This document shows, piece by piece, positions 8,354-16,371 of a stretch of 39,895 nucleotides of DNA (its first letter is position 1; each line of letters opens with the position of its first letter). The DNA is from Lentisphaeraceae bacterium. GTDB lineage: Bacteria > Verrucomicrobiota > Lentisphaeria > Lentisphaerales > Lentisphaeraceae. Both the position numbers and the translations under genes were made by a program. The stretch covers positions 1 through 39,895 of the forward strand of contig JAJPOQ010000064.1 of assembly GCA_021232515.1 (NCBI GenBank). Direction: 5' to 3'. The notes beneath the pieces are model-generated. The model ran no database searches, was not told where the DNA came from, and saw only the letters and a program-made list of their open reading frames with translations.

Positions 8354-9679
8354 ATGTCAGCTATTATTATACAACTGCCAAGTCTCAGCCCTACAATGGA
8401 AGTAGGTACAATTGCTGAGTGGAAAGTTAAAGAAGGCGACCTTATCGAAGAAGGTATGGTTATCGCTAGTATTGCAACAGATAAATCAACTGTTGATTAC
8501 GAATCATTAGACGAAGGTTATCTTCGTAAGATTGTTTTACCAGAAGGTGATGAAGCTGTAGTTGGTAAAGTCATCGCGGTTTTTACAGAAGAAGCCGATG
8601 AAGAATTTGAAGCTGAATTAGATGAAGCGCTTGCTGCCGAAACTGCAATTGAAGAAGTTGTTGAGGAAGAAGATTCTTCTGAAGAAAGTTCGGCTCCTAA
8701 AGCTAAACCTGCTCCGGCAGCTGCTGGCCCAGTTATGGCGTCGTTTGTTCCAGCTGTTGACCCACCTAAAAGTGTAGCTCCACCAATTGGTTTTGTGAGC
8801 GACAAGACAGATGTAAAGGTTTCACCAGCGGCTAAGAAATTAGCAGAGAAAAGAAAGATTAATCTTTCAGCTGTAGAACCTAAGACTACTGGAAGCAGAA
8901 TCGTTATGGAAGATATCGAAAATCTACCAAACGGTTATGGCATGAATGAAGGACAAAAAGGTTCAGGTCTTGTTGGTTATGTCAATCGTGCACCAGAACC
9001 AGCTGCAGATGTAAATCTTTCTCAAATGCGTAAAGCTATTACAGATAGAATGATCCAAGCTTCTGCTGGCGTTCCGGTATTTTACCTAACGACTGCAGTA
9101 GAAATGGATAAGATGCTAGACATCCGTCAGCAACTGAACTCTATGGAAGATACTCGCATTTCGATCAATGACTTCATTGTTAAAGCTGTTGCTCTTTCGC
9201 TTAGACAGCATCCAGAAATGAATGCGGCTTATCAAGGTGAGTACATTCGTCAGTTTAATGACGTAGACATCTCGGTTGCAGTCAGTATTCCTGATGGATT
9301 GATCACTCCAATTGTCCGTTCTGCAGATACTAAAGGCCTTGCGGCAATTGGTAAAGATGTTCGTCAACTAGTTGGTAAAGCGAAGTCTGGAGCACTTTCT
9401 CTAGATGAATACCAAGGCGGTTCATTTACTATTTCTAATTTAGGAATGTTCGGTGCTGTTGAGACATTTACAGCGATTCTAAATCCTCCTCAAGCCGCGA
9501 TCCTTGCTGTAGCTGGTACAAGCAAGCAGGTTAAGCTGGTAAATGGCGAAGTAAAAGAAGTCAGTATTTGTAAATTGACTATTACTTGTGACCACAGAGT
9601 TGTTGACGGAGCTCTTGCAGCTGAATTTATGAACACTCTTAAAAACTATTTAGAAACACCGGTTAAGCTGGTACTGTAA
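8354..9679 (+). CDS. pdhC: Dihydrolipoamide acetyltransferase (E2 of pyruvate dehydrogenase)
   Basis: This 441-residue E2 core protein transfers the acetyl group from lipoamide to CoA. It has one N-terminal lipoyl domain (residues 1-80) with the lipoyl lysine in TDKST (Lys44). A Glu- then Ala/Pro-rich linker (about 85-150) follows. The E3/E1-binding domain is at VSPAAKKLAEKRKINLSAV (about 155-190). The C-terminal acetyltransferase domain ends with HRVVDG (His414, Asp418). The single lipoyl domain depends on lipoylation, and a lipoate-ligase family gene lies two genes past the operon end. GAGGCGGAA precedes the ATG. Confidence 0.95.
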   Translation: MSAIIIQLPSLSPTMEVGTIAEWKVKEGDLIEEGMVIASIATDKSTVDYESLDEGYLRKIVLPEGDEAVVGKVIAVFTEEADEEFEAELDEALAAETAIEEVVEEEDSSEESSAPKAKPAPAAAGPVMASFVPAVDPPKSVAPPIGFVSDKTDVKVSPAAKKLAEKRKINLSAVEPKTTGSRIVMEDIENLPNGYGMNEGQKGSGLVGYVNRAPEPAADVNLSQMRKAITDRMIQASAGVPVFYLTTAVEMDKMLDIRQQLNSMEDTRISINDFIVKAVALSLRQHPEMNAAYQGEYIRQFNDVDISVAVSIPDGLITPIVRSADTKGLAAIGKDVRQLVGKAKSGALSLDEYQGGSFTISNLGMFGAVETFTAILNPPQAAILAVAGTSKQVKLVNGEVKEVSICKLTITCDHRVVDGALAAEFMNTLKNYLETPVKLVL

Positions 9680-9689
9680 GGAGTAACAA

Positions 9690-11093
9690 ATGTCTGAAAA
9701 ATTTGATATTGTAGTTATCGGCGCAGGACCTGGTGGTTATGTTGCTGCTATTAAAGCTGGTCAAGCAGGTAAAAAAGTTGCTTGTATCGATAAAGCTCAT
9801 CTTGGTGGAATTTGTCTTAACTGGGGTTGTATCCCAACTAAAGCATTTTTGAAATCTGCTGAAGTTTTCCAATCTATGAAACATGCTGGCGATTATGGTC
9901 TTAGCGCTACTGGCGTTAAAGCTGACCTTAAGAAGATCGTTGAGCGTTCACGTAATGTTTCTGGTACTATGACTGGTGGTATCGAGTTCTTATTCAAAAA
10001 GAACAAAGTTACGGACATCCGTGGCACGGCGAATATCATCGCTTCAAACCTCGTCGAAGTTACAGATACGGATGGAAATGTTTCAACAATTGAAACAGAT
10101 AAGATCATTGTTTCTACTGGTGCATCACCAGTAAGTCTTCCATTTGCACAAGTTGATGGTAAGAACATTATTAGTTATCGCCAAGCTCTTGAACTTAAGA
10201 AGCAACCAAAGAAAATGTTGGTCATCGGTGCTGGTGCAATCGGCGTTGAGTTCTCTTATTTCTACAATGCAATTGGTACTGAAGTACACATCGTTGAAAT
10301 GGTCGATCAGCTTCTTCCTGTTGAAGATGCAGACTCTGCAAAAGTTCTTGAGAAAGAATTTAAGAAACAAGGCGTTAACGTTTACACTTCTACAAAAACT
10401 AAATCTGTTGAAGTTATCAAAGACGGCAAAATCAAGGTTACTCTTGAAAGCCTGAAAGGCAAAGAAACTGAACTTGAAGTAGATGTTGTTCTTTCTGCGG
10501 TTGGTATGAAAGCGAACACGTCAGGATTTGGCCTTGTTGAAGCTGGTGTAAAACTTGATGAACGTGGAAATGTTCTCGTTAATGAGTTCCAGCAAACTTC
10601 AAATGAAAATATTTATGCAATTGGTGACTGTGCTGGTAAGCAAATGCTTGCTCACAAAGCATCTGCTGAAGGCGAAATAGCTGTAGCTCATATTTGTGGC
10701 GAAGCTAAACACGGCGTTGATTATGGTCAAATTCCAGGTTGTACTTACTGTCAACCACAGGTTGCTGGTGTTGGTCTTACTGAAAAAGCCGCGAAAGCTG
10801 CAGGCAAAGATGTTAAGATCGGTAAATTCCCTTTTACCGCTTCAGGTAAAGCTCATGGAGTTGGTCATCCAGAAGGTATGGTCAAACTTATTTTTGATGC
10901 CGAAACAGAAGCTATCATCGGCGCTCATATCGTTGGTTATGATGCAACTGAAATGATCGCAGAACTTGGTCTTGCTATGAAGCTTGAAGCTACATGGGAA
11001 GAGATTGCTCACACAATTCATGCTCACCCAACATTGTCCGAAGCGACGATGGAAGCAGCGATGGATTCTGTGAAAAAAGCAATTCACATTTAA
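9690..11093 (+). CDS. lpdA: Dihydrolipoyl dehydrogenase (E3)
   Basis: A 467-residue FAD enzyme that reoxidises dihydrolipoamide with NAD+. The FAD motif VVIGAGPGGYVAA lies at residues 8-20. The redox disulfide is GGICLNWGCIPTK (Cys42, Cys47). The NAD-binding GAGAIGVEF and the second FAD motif IYAIGDCAG are present. The C-terminal HAHPTLSEA supplies the His446-Glu451 pair. GGAGTAACAA precedes the ATG. As the last gene of the pdh operon it is followed by a hairpin with a T-rich tail. The same E3 could also serve a 2-oxoglutarate dehydrogenase or glycine cleavage system elsewhere; neither is in this window. Confidence 0.96.
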   Translation: MSEKFDIVVIGAGPGGYVAAIKAGQAGKKVACIDKAHLGGICLNWGCIPTKAFLKSAEVFQSMKHAGDYGLSATGVKADLKKIVERSRNVSGTMTGGIEFLFKKNKVTDIRGTANIIASNLVEVTDTDGNVSTIETDKIIVSTGASPVSLPFAQVDGKNIISYRQALELKKQPKKMLVIGAGAIGVEFSYFYNAIGTEVHIVEMVDQLLPVEDADSAKVLEKEFKKQGVNVYTSTKTKSVEVIKDGKIKVTLESLKGKETELEVDVVLSAVGMKANTSGFGLVEAGVKLDERGNVLVNEFQQTSNENIYAIGDCAGKQMLAHKASAEGEIAVAHICGEAKHGVDYGQIPGCTYCQPQVAGVGLTEKAAKAAGKDVKIGKFPFTASGKAHGVGHPEGMVKLIFDAETEAIIGAHIVGYDATEMIAELGLAMKLEATWEEIAHTIHAHPTLSEATMEAAMDSVKKAIHI

Positions 11094-11117
11094 AAGAATT
11101 AACAGGTAGTTCTTGAC

Positions 11118-11142
11118 TGGGTCTCTTTGGAGGCCCATTTTT
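11118..11142 (+). terminator. Terminator-like hairpin after lpdA whose 3' arm carries a Shine-Dalgarno sequence
   Basis: TGGGTCTC (11118-11125) pairs with GAGGCCCA (11130-11137), eight pairs including one G-U, with loop TTTG. TTTTTGTTT follows. The 3' side contains GGAGG (11129-11133), which sits upstream of the next gene's start codon. It can act as the pdh operon terminator, and if read through it could also control translation of the following lipoprotein gene. Confidence 0.7.
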
Positions 11143-11146
11143 GTTT

Positions 11147-12046
11147 ATGAGATATTTATACATACTTTTAGTTTTTCTTGCGTTAGCTTGTGATCAACGA
11201 GTAAAGGATTCAGAGCTAATCAATACAGAAGCGGTGGGCCTGAAACATTTGTACCATTTAATTGAGCAAAAAAAAGACAAAGAAGCACTTAGCATATTAA
11301 ATAGCCTTTTTGATGAAGATGAAATCAACTCTCCATCGATGAATGTAACCTCTTGGTTCGAGAGATGTGGAGTTAAGAAGGATTTTCTAGAAAGAAGGAC
11401 ATTTGATGGTTTTGATATTTTTTACCTGAGACAAAAATTGTTTTTCTCTTCAATTTTGAAAGAAAATAATGTAAAGTCCGTCAAATCTGCATTTGATTTG
11501 GTGAGACGTAATATTTTGAGTTCTAGTTCATTCAAAGATAAGAGTGCTTTTCCTATACAGATATGGGAACGAGGTTATGGGGTCTGCGATCGTCAATGTT
11601 GGGTTTTGGCAGAAATGATAACTCAACTTGGTGGATCTGTTAAGATTGTGTATTTAAGAGATTCTCAAACTCAAGTTTCTAGACATACAATTTGTGAAAT
11701 ATCTCATATGGGAGTCGATTACATTGTAGATCCTCTTTATGGTAAGTTTGTTAAGAAGTCTATTAAAAGCTTAACCCAAAAAGATATCAAAAAGATATGG
11801 AAAGAATACCCTGACATTCATAAAGACTTTTCTAATGCAACAGTATATTTACCTTTAATGCCTAATGATTATACTCCTAGAATTAGAGCATTATGTAAGC
11901 TATCTAATCAAATTTTGGGTGAGTCATGGATAAAGTTTGATGAACGTTTTGATGAGCAGCAGCAGTTTGGGCTTAATGTTTTACCTTGGGATTATCCTGT
12001 GCGGCTACTTGCATCTTTTGATCAGTATAAAGTAAATGTGCAATGA
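11147..12046 (+). CDS. Transglutaminase-like cysteine-fold lipoprotein
   Basis: A protein of about 299 residues with a lipoprotein signal, MRYLYILLVFLALAC (lipobox LALAC, Cys15), so it is probably anchored in a membrane facing the periplasm. The middle resembles the transglutaminase/cysteine-protease fold: GYGVCDRQCWVLAEM with Cys about 147, then RHTICEI with His, then YIVDPLYG with Asp, in the Cys-His-Asp order of the family. Bacterial members are often proteases or inactive binding domains; the substrate is unknown. Two starts are possible. ATG 11147 is 13 bases from GGAGG, and TTG 11141 is 7 bases from it, adding two residues. It overlaps the ligase gene by ATGA. Confidence 0.72.
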   Translation: MRYLYILLVFLALACDQRVKDSELINTEAVGLKHLYHLIEQKKDKEALSILNSLFDEDEINSPSMNVTSWFERCGVKKDFLERRTFDGFDIFYLRQKLFFSSILKENNVKSVKSAFDLVRRNILSSSSFKDKSAFPIQIWERGYGVCDRQCWVLAEMITQLGGSVKIVYLRDSQTQVSRHTICEISHMGVDYIVDPLYGKFVKKSIKSLTQKDIKKIWKEYPDIHKDFSNATVYLPLMPNDYTPRIRALCKLSNQILGESWIKFDERFDEQQQFGLNVLPWDYPVRLLASFDQYKVNVQ

Positions 12047-12696
12047 CCTATAAACCACTATTCTCAGTACATTCTGACTTTTTACCTGAAGAGCCTTTAG
12101 GTGAAAGTTTACTATTAGCTGATAAGCCAAGTGTAAGAGTTTGGCAGCCTAAAAGTACGATTATTGTTCTTGGTCGTTCTCAGAAGGCAGAACGAGAAGT
12201 TTTCATTGAAGCTTCAAAAGAAGATAAGATTCCTATTTTTAAACGTTATGGTGGTGGTGGATGCGTAGTTCTCGATGAGAATAGTGTTTGTATTGCTTTA
12301 AGATACGAAAGAGGTGCTTCTTTAGATATAACTGCCTTTCTTGAACATAGTACAAAAGCTATTCAGTCTTTTTTGAATGAGACGTATGATCTGGGAGTCG
12401 AAATAAAAGACAATTATGATCTTACGATTGAAGATAAGAAGTTTTTAGGTAGTTCACTTTATATGCCAAAGGGTATTTGTTTGTATTCTGCTGTAATTCT
12501 TCTCGACGAAGCAGCGTTAGAAAAGATCAATAAGTATCTACAGTTCCCGTCAAAGGTTCCGGATCACCGTAAAGGCCGGAACCACACGGACTTTTTAGTT
12601 CCTTTGAAGACTCAAACAGATATTGATACCAAACAGTTTATAGTTTCTTTAGAGAAGTATATCTTAGAGAATAAGATATTAGAATTCCTAGGTTAA
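12043..12696 (+). CDS. Lipoate-protein ligase A family protein
   Basis: A 217-residue protein of the biotin/lipoate ligase (BPL/LplA/LipB) fold. STIIVLGRSQKAEREV matches the entry strand of the family. KRYGGGGCVVLDE corresponds to the RRxSGGGxVxHD substrate loop. KKFLGSSLYM corresponds to the KISGSAxR segment, whose lysine contacts lipoyl-AMP. RKGRNHTDFLVPL follows near the C-terminus. It is shorter than E. coli LplA (no C-terminal accessory domain), as in LipM or octanoyltransferase-type members. By family it would attach lipoate or octanoate to E2 or GcvH. Its place just after the pdh operon supports a role in making E2 active. Which acyl donor it uses cannot be decided. Confidence 0.82.
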   Translation: MTYKPLFSVHSDFLPEEPLGESLLLADKPSVRVWQPKSTIIVLGRSQKAEREVFIEASKEDKIPIFKRYGGGGCVVLDENSVCIALRYERGASLDITAFLEHSTKAIQSFLNETYDLGVEIKDNYDLTIEDKKFLGSSLYMPKGICLYSAVILLDEAALEKINKYLQFPSKVPDHRKGRNHTDFLVPLKTQTDIDTKQFIVSLEKYILENKILEFLG

Positions 12697-12738
12697 CTGT
12701 GTCATAAAACCCTGATATACGTGATTTTTAGCGAGGGA

Positions 12739-12767
12739 TTTACGTATAGATTTTGATAGCTTATAAA
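12739..12767 (+). promoter_or_regulatory. Candidate promoter of the zinc-ribbon membrane protein gene
   Basis: TTTACG (12739-12744) and TATAAA (12762-12767) are 17 bases apart in an AT-rich gap. A 7-base inverted repeat, TATACGT (12716-12722) with ACGTATA (12742-12748), overlaps the -35 element. Consensus match only. Confidence 0.35.
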
Positions 12768-12869
12768 ATATTTGGGTATTTATAATAGATAAATATATTT
12801 TGTGAATTATAAAGTAGTAGCGTTTTTTGAATTGCTAGGGCAAATATTACGAGAATAAAAGGGTGTAAC

Positions 12870-13625
12870 ATGAGAAGTACGAATATGAAAGTTTGTTCAT
12901 ATTGTGATGGACAGATAAGTTTACAGGCAAGAATTTGCCGATTTTGTAAAGCTAAGCAAGGTAGTAATGCACTATTGCTCTATCCTGCAGTGATTTTACT
13001 CGCTGCTGGGGCGGGCTACTTTGGCTTTAAACAATTTGAGACTTTTAAGAATAACTCAGTTTTAGAAGCATCTGTGGCAGCGGAAGTTTCAGAAGACTCA
13101 GTTAAAGAAAATCAGAAAGCAATATTAGATCAATTTGCTAATGAGCCCGTTAGGGAACCTGCAGGAATCTATATAAAGCCAGATTTGGCAAAAATGCCGG
13201 CAAAGCCAGATTTAAACAAGCCAGAAAAGCCTAGTCAAGAAAGTTTTCTTGCTGAAAAATTTGCAGACCCGAGTTTCTGTGCGGATTTTAAAATTCCAAT
13301 AAATAAGAAAGCTACCATTAGATTAACCAATGGTAATTCTTTTAAATGCACAATTTTATCTGTGAGTGATTCTGAAGTTACGATTAAGACTTATAATGGC
13401 AAAGCTAAGATGACATTTTCAGTAGATGATGTTGTGCTTAGCCAGAGAAAGTACTTATTTAAATCTGTTCATCAGAAAATTGAGGCTTTAAAACTCTTTG
13501 AAAATGAAGTTCTAAAGTATGACGAAGACCTTCAGACTTACATCGATGCTATGGCAAGATGGCAGGAAGAGTGTGAAACGGTCAATAAGAAGAATCAAGC
13601 TTTGTTAGAAAAGGCTAGTCTTTAA
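12870..13625 (+). CDS. Zinc-ribbon membrane protein of unknown function
   Basis: A 251-residue protein I cannot assign. The N-terminus has a zinc ribbon, CSYC at 9-12 and CRFC at 23-26 (CxxC-x10-CxxC). A single membrane helix follows (about residues 34-53, ALLLYPAVILLAAGAGYFGF). A low-complexity Lys/Pro segment with repeated KPDL/KPEK lies near residues 105-130. The C-terminal half contains a small beta-rich stretch, IRLTNGNSFKCTILSVSDSE, followed by VTIKTYNGKAKMTFSVDDV. This resembles the short domains found in other PVC proteins that sense or bind at the envelope. A helical tail ends the protein. AGGGTG lies before the ATG. It overlaps the convergent LamG-like gene by 11 bases. Confidence 0.7.
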   Translation: MRSTNMKVCSYCDGQISLQARICRFCKAKQGSNALLLYPAVILLAAGAGYFGFKQFETFKNNSVLEASVAAEVSEDSVKENQKAILDQFANEPVREPAGIYIKPDLAKMPAKPDLNKPEKPSQESFLAEKFADPSFCADFKIPINKKATIRLTNGNSFKCTILSVSDSEVTIKTYNGKAKMTFSVDDVVLSQRKYLFKSVHQKIEALKLFENEVLKYDEDLQTYIDAMARWQEECETVNKKNQALLEKASL

Positions 13626-14772
13626 GACTTTCTCTTAAACTTTCCAATTGGTTGGATATTTGCTGAGTTTCATAAGTAACATTCAACCATTGACCTCCTT
13701 CAATTACTTCGCTCTGCGAATAGTCTTCTATCCCGTAGAAGCGAAGTAGATTTTTCTCATTTTTCTCCAGTGGCATGTAAAGAAGAGTAATGGCTGTTTT
13801 ATAGAAAGTCCTTTCAGGAATAAATGTACTACTATAGATCGCTTCAGAGCTCACTCGTATTTCATCTATTGCTAAGCCTTTAACCTCTTGAACCCTTCTT
13901 AAGATTTGGACAGCAGATCTATGCTTTGGCCTTTTAAGCTTGGCTTCCAACTCACCTTTAATTTTTCCGTTAATAAACAAAGTATATTTGTTACCAGACT
14001 TGGTAATGGCTAGATGGTAGTGCCTGTCGTTCGCAGGTATTGAGCTTTTATGTTGAATAAGCGGGAAGGCAGGACCTGCCGAGAAACAAATGTATCCATC
14101 AGAATTGATGAATAGGCGTTCTATAGGTTGTTCATTCTCTAGTAACTCCAAAAGGTTCACCTCAGTCGTGATTGATTGACTTACTTTAAGCCAAAGTTCG
14201 ATGGTATAGTCAGTTGGAAAGTTTTTGAATCGTTCGTCTTTACATTCAGGTTTAGATATAAAGTTACCTGCAGTAGACAGCATCCACATGCCTCTCGGTG
14301 GAAGTTGAGGGAGAGTTGCAACTTTAAGAGCTTTTATAGATTGCTCAGTTTCTTTTATTACTTTGGCATGACTTATCTTTGTTATAGCTATTTCTTTGTC
14401 AGTCTCTTGATCGTCACTAGAGAGAAAATAAAAGCTTAAGCCAAGTATGAGAATGAGCCAGAAAGCAGCTTTGAATTTGTTGATGGGAGCTTTATTGGCT
14501 ATTGGTAAAGGTGCTCTGGTTTCTGACCTTGGAGTGTCGTCTTTAAGTAAATCTTTTGGTTGAGGTACGGGCTTTTCTTGGTAGCTAGGGTCCATTTCAA
14601 ATTCATCAAGACAGTTTGCATCTCTCATGAGGTCTGGTAGCTCTTGCATGATCTGAACTGGGTCGAGTAAGCAAAGTTGTTTTTGGCGAGAAAGTGGAAT
14701 ACTGCGAATTATGTGGTTTGCCACGTCTTCTTCAAGACCGGCTTGTTGCATAAGTTTTGTTTTAAGATCCAT
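13615..14772 (-). CDS. LamG-like (concanavalin A-like) domain membrane protein
   Basis: A 385-residue protein. Residues 1-100 are predicted cytoplasmic, helical then Pro/Lys-rich. One membrane helix is at about 103-120 (AAFWLILILGLSFYFLS). The rest should lie outside the cytoplasm and holds a LamG/concanavalin-like fold: FPTDYTIELWLKV, LFINSDGYICFS, RHYHLAITKSGNKYTLFING and AIDEIRVSSEAIY are the usual strands of bacterial LamG-3 domains. Such domains bind glycans or mediate contact. The topology is like that of membrane anti-sigma or FecR-LamG proteins of PVC bacteria, but I see no FecR domain and no sigma gene beside it. GAAGG precedes the ATG. Confidence 0.72.
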   Translation of the reverse strand: MDLKTKLMQQAGLEEDVANHIIRSIPLSRQKQLCLLDPVQIMQELPDLMRDANCLDEFEMDPSYQEKPVPQPKDLLKDDTPRSETRAPLPIANKAPINKFKAAFWLILILGLSFYFLSSDDQETDKEIAITKISHAKVIKETEQSIKALKVATLPQLPPRGMWMLSTAGNFISKPECKDERFKNFPTDYTIELWLKVSQSITTEVNLLELLENEQPIERLFINSDGYICFSAGPAFPLIQHKSSIPANDRHYHLAITKSGNKYTLFINGKIKGELEAKLKRPKHRSAVQILRRVQEVKGLAIDEIRVSSEAIYSSTFIPERTFYKTAITLLYMPLEKNEKNLLRFYGIEDYSQSEVIEGGQWLNVTYETQQISNQLESLRESLKD

Positions 14773-14797
14773 TTGCCCTTCTCAGCACTTATGGAGC

Positions 14798-15439
14798 CTA
14801 AACGCCTTGTTTGTCAGGGCCCCAAATATATTTATGAAGCTGTAGTTGCATTTTAAGGTTCATTTTGCTTTGAAGGACTAGTTCTGCGAGTTCTTCTGCA
14901 GAAATCTTATCAAAGACAGGAGAAACAAGTAAAGGAAGCTTTCCTTCTAGTTTATGTTCTTTGATAAGTTTAACGGCCCATTCAAAGTCATTTTTGTCTG
15001 CAACGACAAACTTCAATTCATCATTATTGGTCAATTTTGAAAGATTATTGTAATCATTTCTTTCAACCATCGCACTACCTGGACACTTCATGTCAACGAT
15101 TCTTTTTGCTTTCGTTGAGATAACCGAAATATCGTGTGCTCCAGCAGTTTCTACCATGACAGTGTATGATTTTTCGAGCAAAGATTCAACGAGGTTTGAG
15201 GTCTCGTCTTGCATGAGCGGTTCACCACCAGTTATTTCAACTAAGGTACAAGGCGCAAATGCTTCGACTTCTTTGAGAATAGCTTCAAGGCTCATATCTT
15301 TACCGCCGTGGTAACCATACTCAGTATCACACCATGAGCATCTCAGATTGCATCCAGTCAATCTTACAAAGATACAAGGATACCCAGCCATAGAGCCTTC
15401 GCCTTGGATACTTTTGTAAATTTCTGTGATTCGAAGCAT
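14798..15439 (-). CDS. queE: 7-carboxy-7-deazaguanine synthase
   Basis: A 213-residue radical SAM enzyme that contracts 6-carboxy-tetrahydropterin to the deazaguanine core on the way to preQ0 and queuosine. IYKSIQGEGSMAGYPCIFVRL is the family's N-terminal signature and is followed by the cluster motif CNLRCSWC (Cys30, Cys34, Cys37), then CDTEY. EITGGEPLMQ is the SAM-binding GGEP segment. The length is standard. The rest of the queuosine pathway (queC, queD, queF) is not in this window. It is separated from nadC by 59 bases, so it may share the upstream transcript. Confidence 0.93.
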   Translation of the reverse strand: MLRITEIYKSIQGEGSMAGYPCIFVRLTGCNLRCSWCDTEYGYHGGKDMSLEAILKEVEAFAPCTLVEITGGEPLMQDETSNLVESLLEKSYTVMVETAGAHDISVISTKAKRIVDMKCPGSAMVERNDYNNLSKLTNNDELKFVVADKNDFEWAVKLIKEHKLEGKLPLLVSPVFDKISAEELAELVLQSKMNLKMQLQLHKYIWGPDKQGV

Positions 15440-15498
15440 TTGTAAAACCGTTAATTAAACCGCCAAAGTAATAGTGCGAATACGGCTTTTGTCAACTT

Positions 15499-16371
15499 CT
15501 ATGAGTTGGTATCTATTTGAATATCAAGCGAGATATCTACGGACTTTATACAGTGAGTGAGTGCGCCAACAGATATGAAATCGACACCAGGTATAGCAGC
15601 CAAAGACTCAATTCGTTCGATTGTTATGCCACCACTCACTTCTACCTGAGAACGACCATCGATGATTTTTATTGCTTCTTTCACTTCTTCATTAGACATG
15701 TTGTCTAGTAAAATATACTCAGCATTTATCTCTGCAGCTTCTTTCACTTCATCGAGATTGTCAGCTTCAACTTCGACTTCAAGGTCTGGATACTTTTCGC
15801 GTGCAGAATTTACACTACGAGTTATCCCACCATTGCCACTAAGTGCAGCTAGCTCACGGTGATTGTCTTTGATCATGACTCTATCGTAAAGTCCAAAACG
15901 GTGATTCGTTGCACCACCCATAGCGACAGAATACTTTTCTAGCATTCTTAGGCCTGGAGTTGTTTTACGAGTATCAAGTATTTGAGTTTTGCTGCCATTA
16001 GTCTTTTCGACATATTTTTGTGTCGTAGTCGCTATACCACTCATGCGTTGAAGATAGTTGAGGGCTGTACGCTCGCCAGTAAGTAAGGCTTGAGCATCAC
16101 CAAAAACTTCAGCGATAATCGTACCAGCAGTACAGAAGTCACCTTCGGATACCTTAGCAGTAAACTTTACATCTTTATCAAGCTGACTAAAGACTTTTGC
16201 AGCAACAGGAAGGCCGGCACAGACACAGTCTTCTTTGGCTAGAAAGACGGCTTTAGTTTTAAGGTTTTCAGGGACAGTGGATAGTGTAGTTGCATCACCA
16301 CTGCCGATGTCTTCGGCAAGGGCCACTTTAACAAGGTTTTCTAAAGCTGTATTGTTAAGAGTATTACTCAT
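15499..16371 (-). CDS. nadC: Nicotinate-nucleotide diphosphorylase (carboxylating), quinolinate phosphoribosyltransferase
   Basis: A 290-residue enzyme of de novo NAD synthesis that converts quinolinate and PRPP to nicotinate mononucleotide. LAEDIGSGDATT near the N-terminus, ERTALNYLQRMSGIATTT, ILDTRKTTPGLRMLEKY, GGATNHRFGLYDRVMIKDNH, ILLDNMS and VEVSGGI, and a phosphate-binding FISVGALTH, are all characteristic. The start ATG overlaps the stop of the upstream WecA-like gene by eight bases (ATGAGTAA), which implies coupling. nadA and nadB are not in this window. Confidence 0.96.
   Translation of the reverse strand: MSNTLNNTALENLVKVALAEDIGSGDATTLSTVPENLKTKAVFLAKEDCVCAGLPVAAKVFSQLDKDVKFTAKVSEGDFCTAGTIIAEVFGDAQALLTGERTALNYLQRMSGIATTTQKYVEKTNGSKTQILDTRKTTPGLRMLEKYSVAMGGATNHRFGLYDRVMIKDNHRELAALSGNGGITRSVNSAREKYPDLEVEVEADNLDEVKEAAEINAEYILLDNMSNEEVKEAIKIIDGRSQVEVSGGITIERIESLAAIPGVDFISVGALTHCIKSVDISLDIQIDTNS

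Noticed and set aside
8518-8805. Minus-strand frame of 95 codons rich in Ser and Ala inside pdhC
   Set aside because: It is antisense to the Glu/Ala/Pro-rich linker of E2; the composition is the reverse-frame shadow of that linker, with no ribosome site.
10144-10455. Plus-strand frame of 103 codons inside lpdA
   Set aside because: Out-of-frame shadow of a well-supported gene; Leu/Lys-rich composition without any motif.
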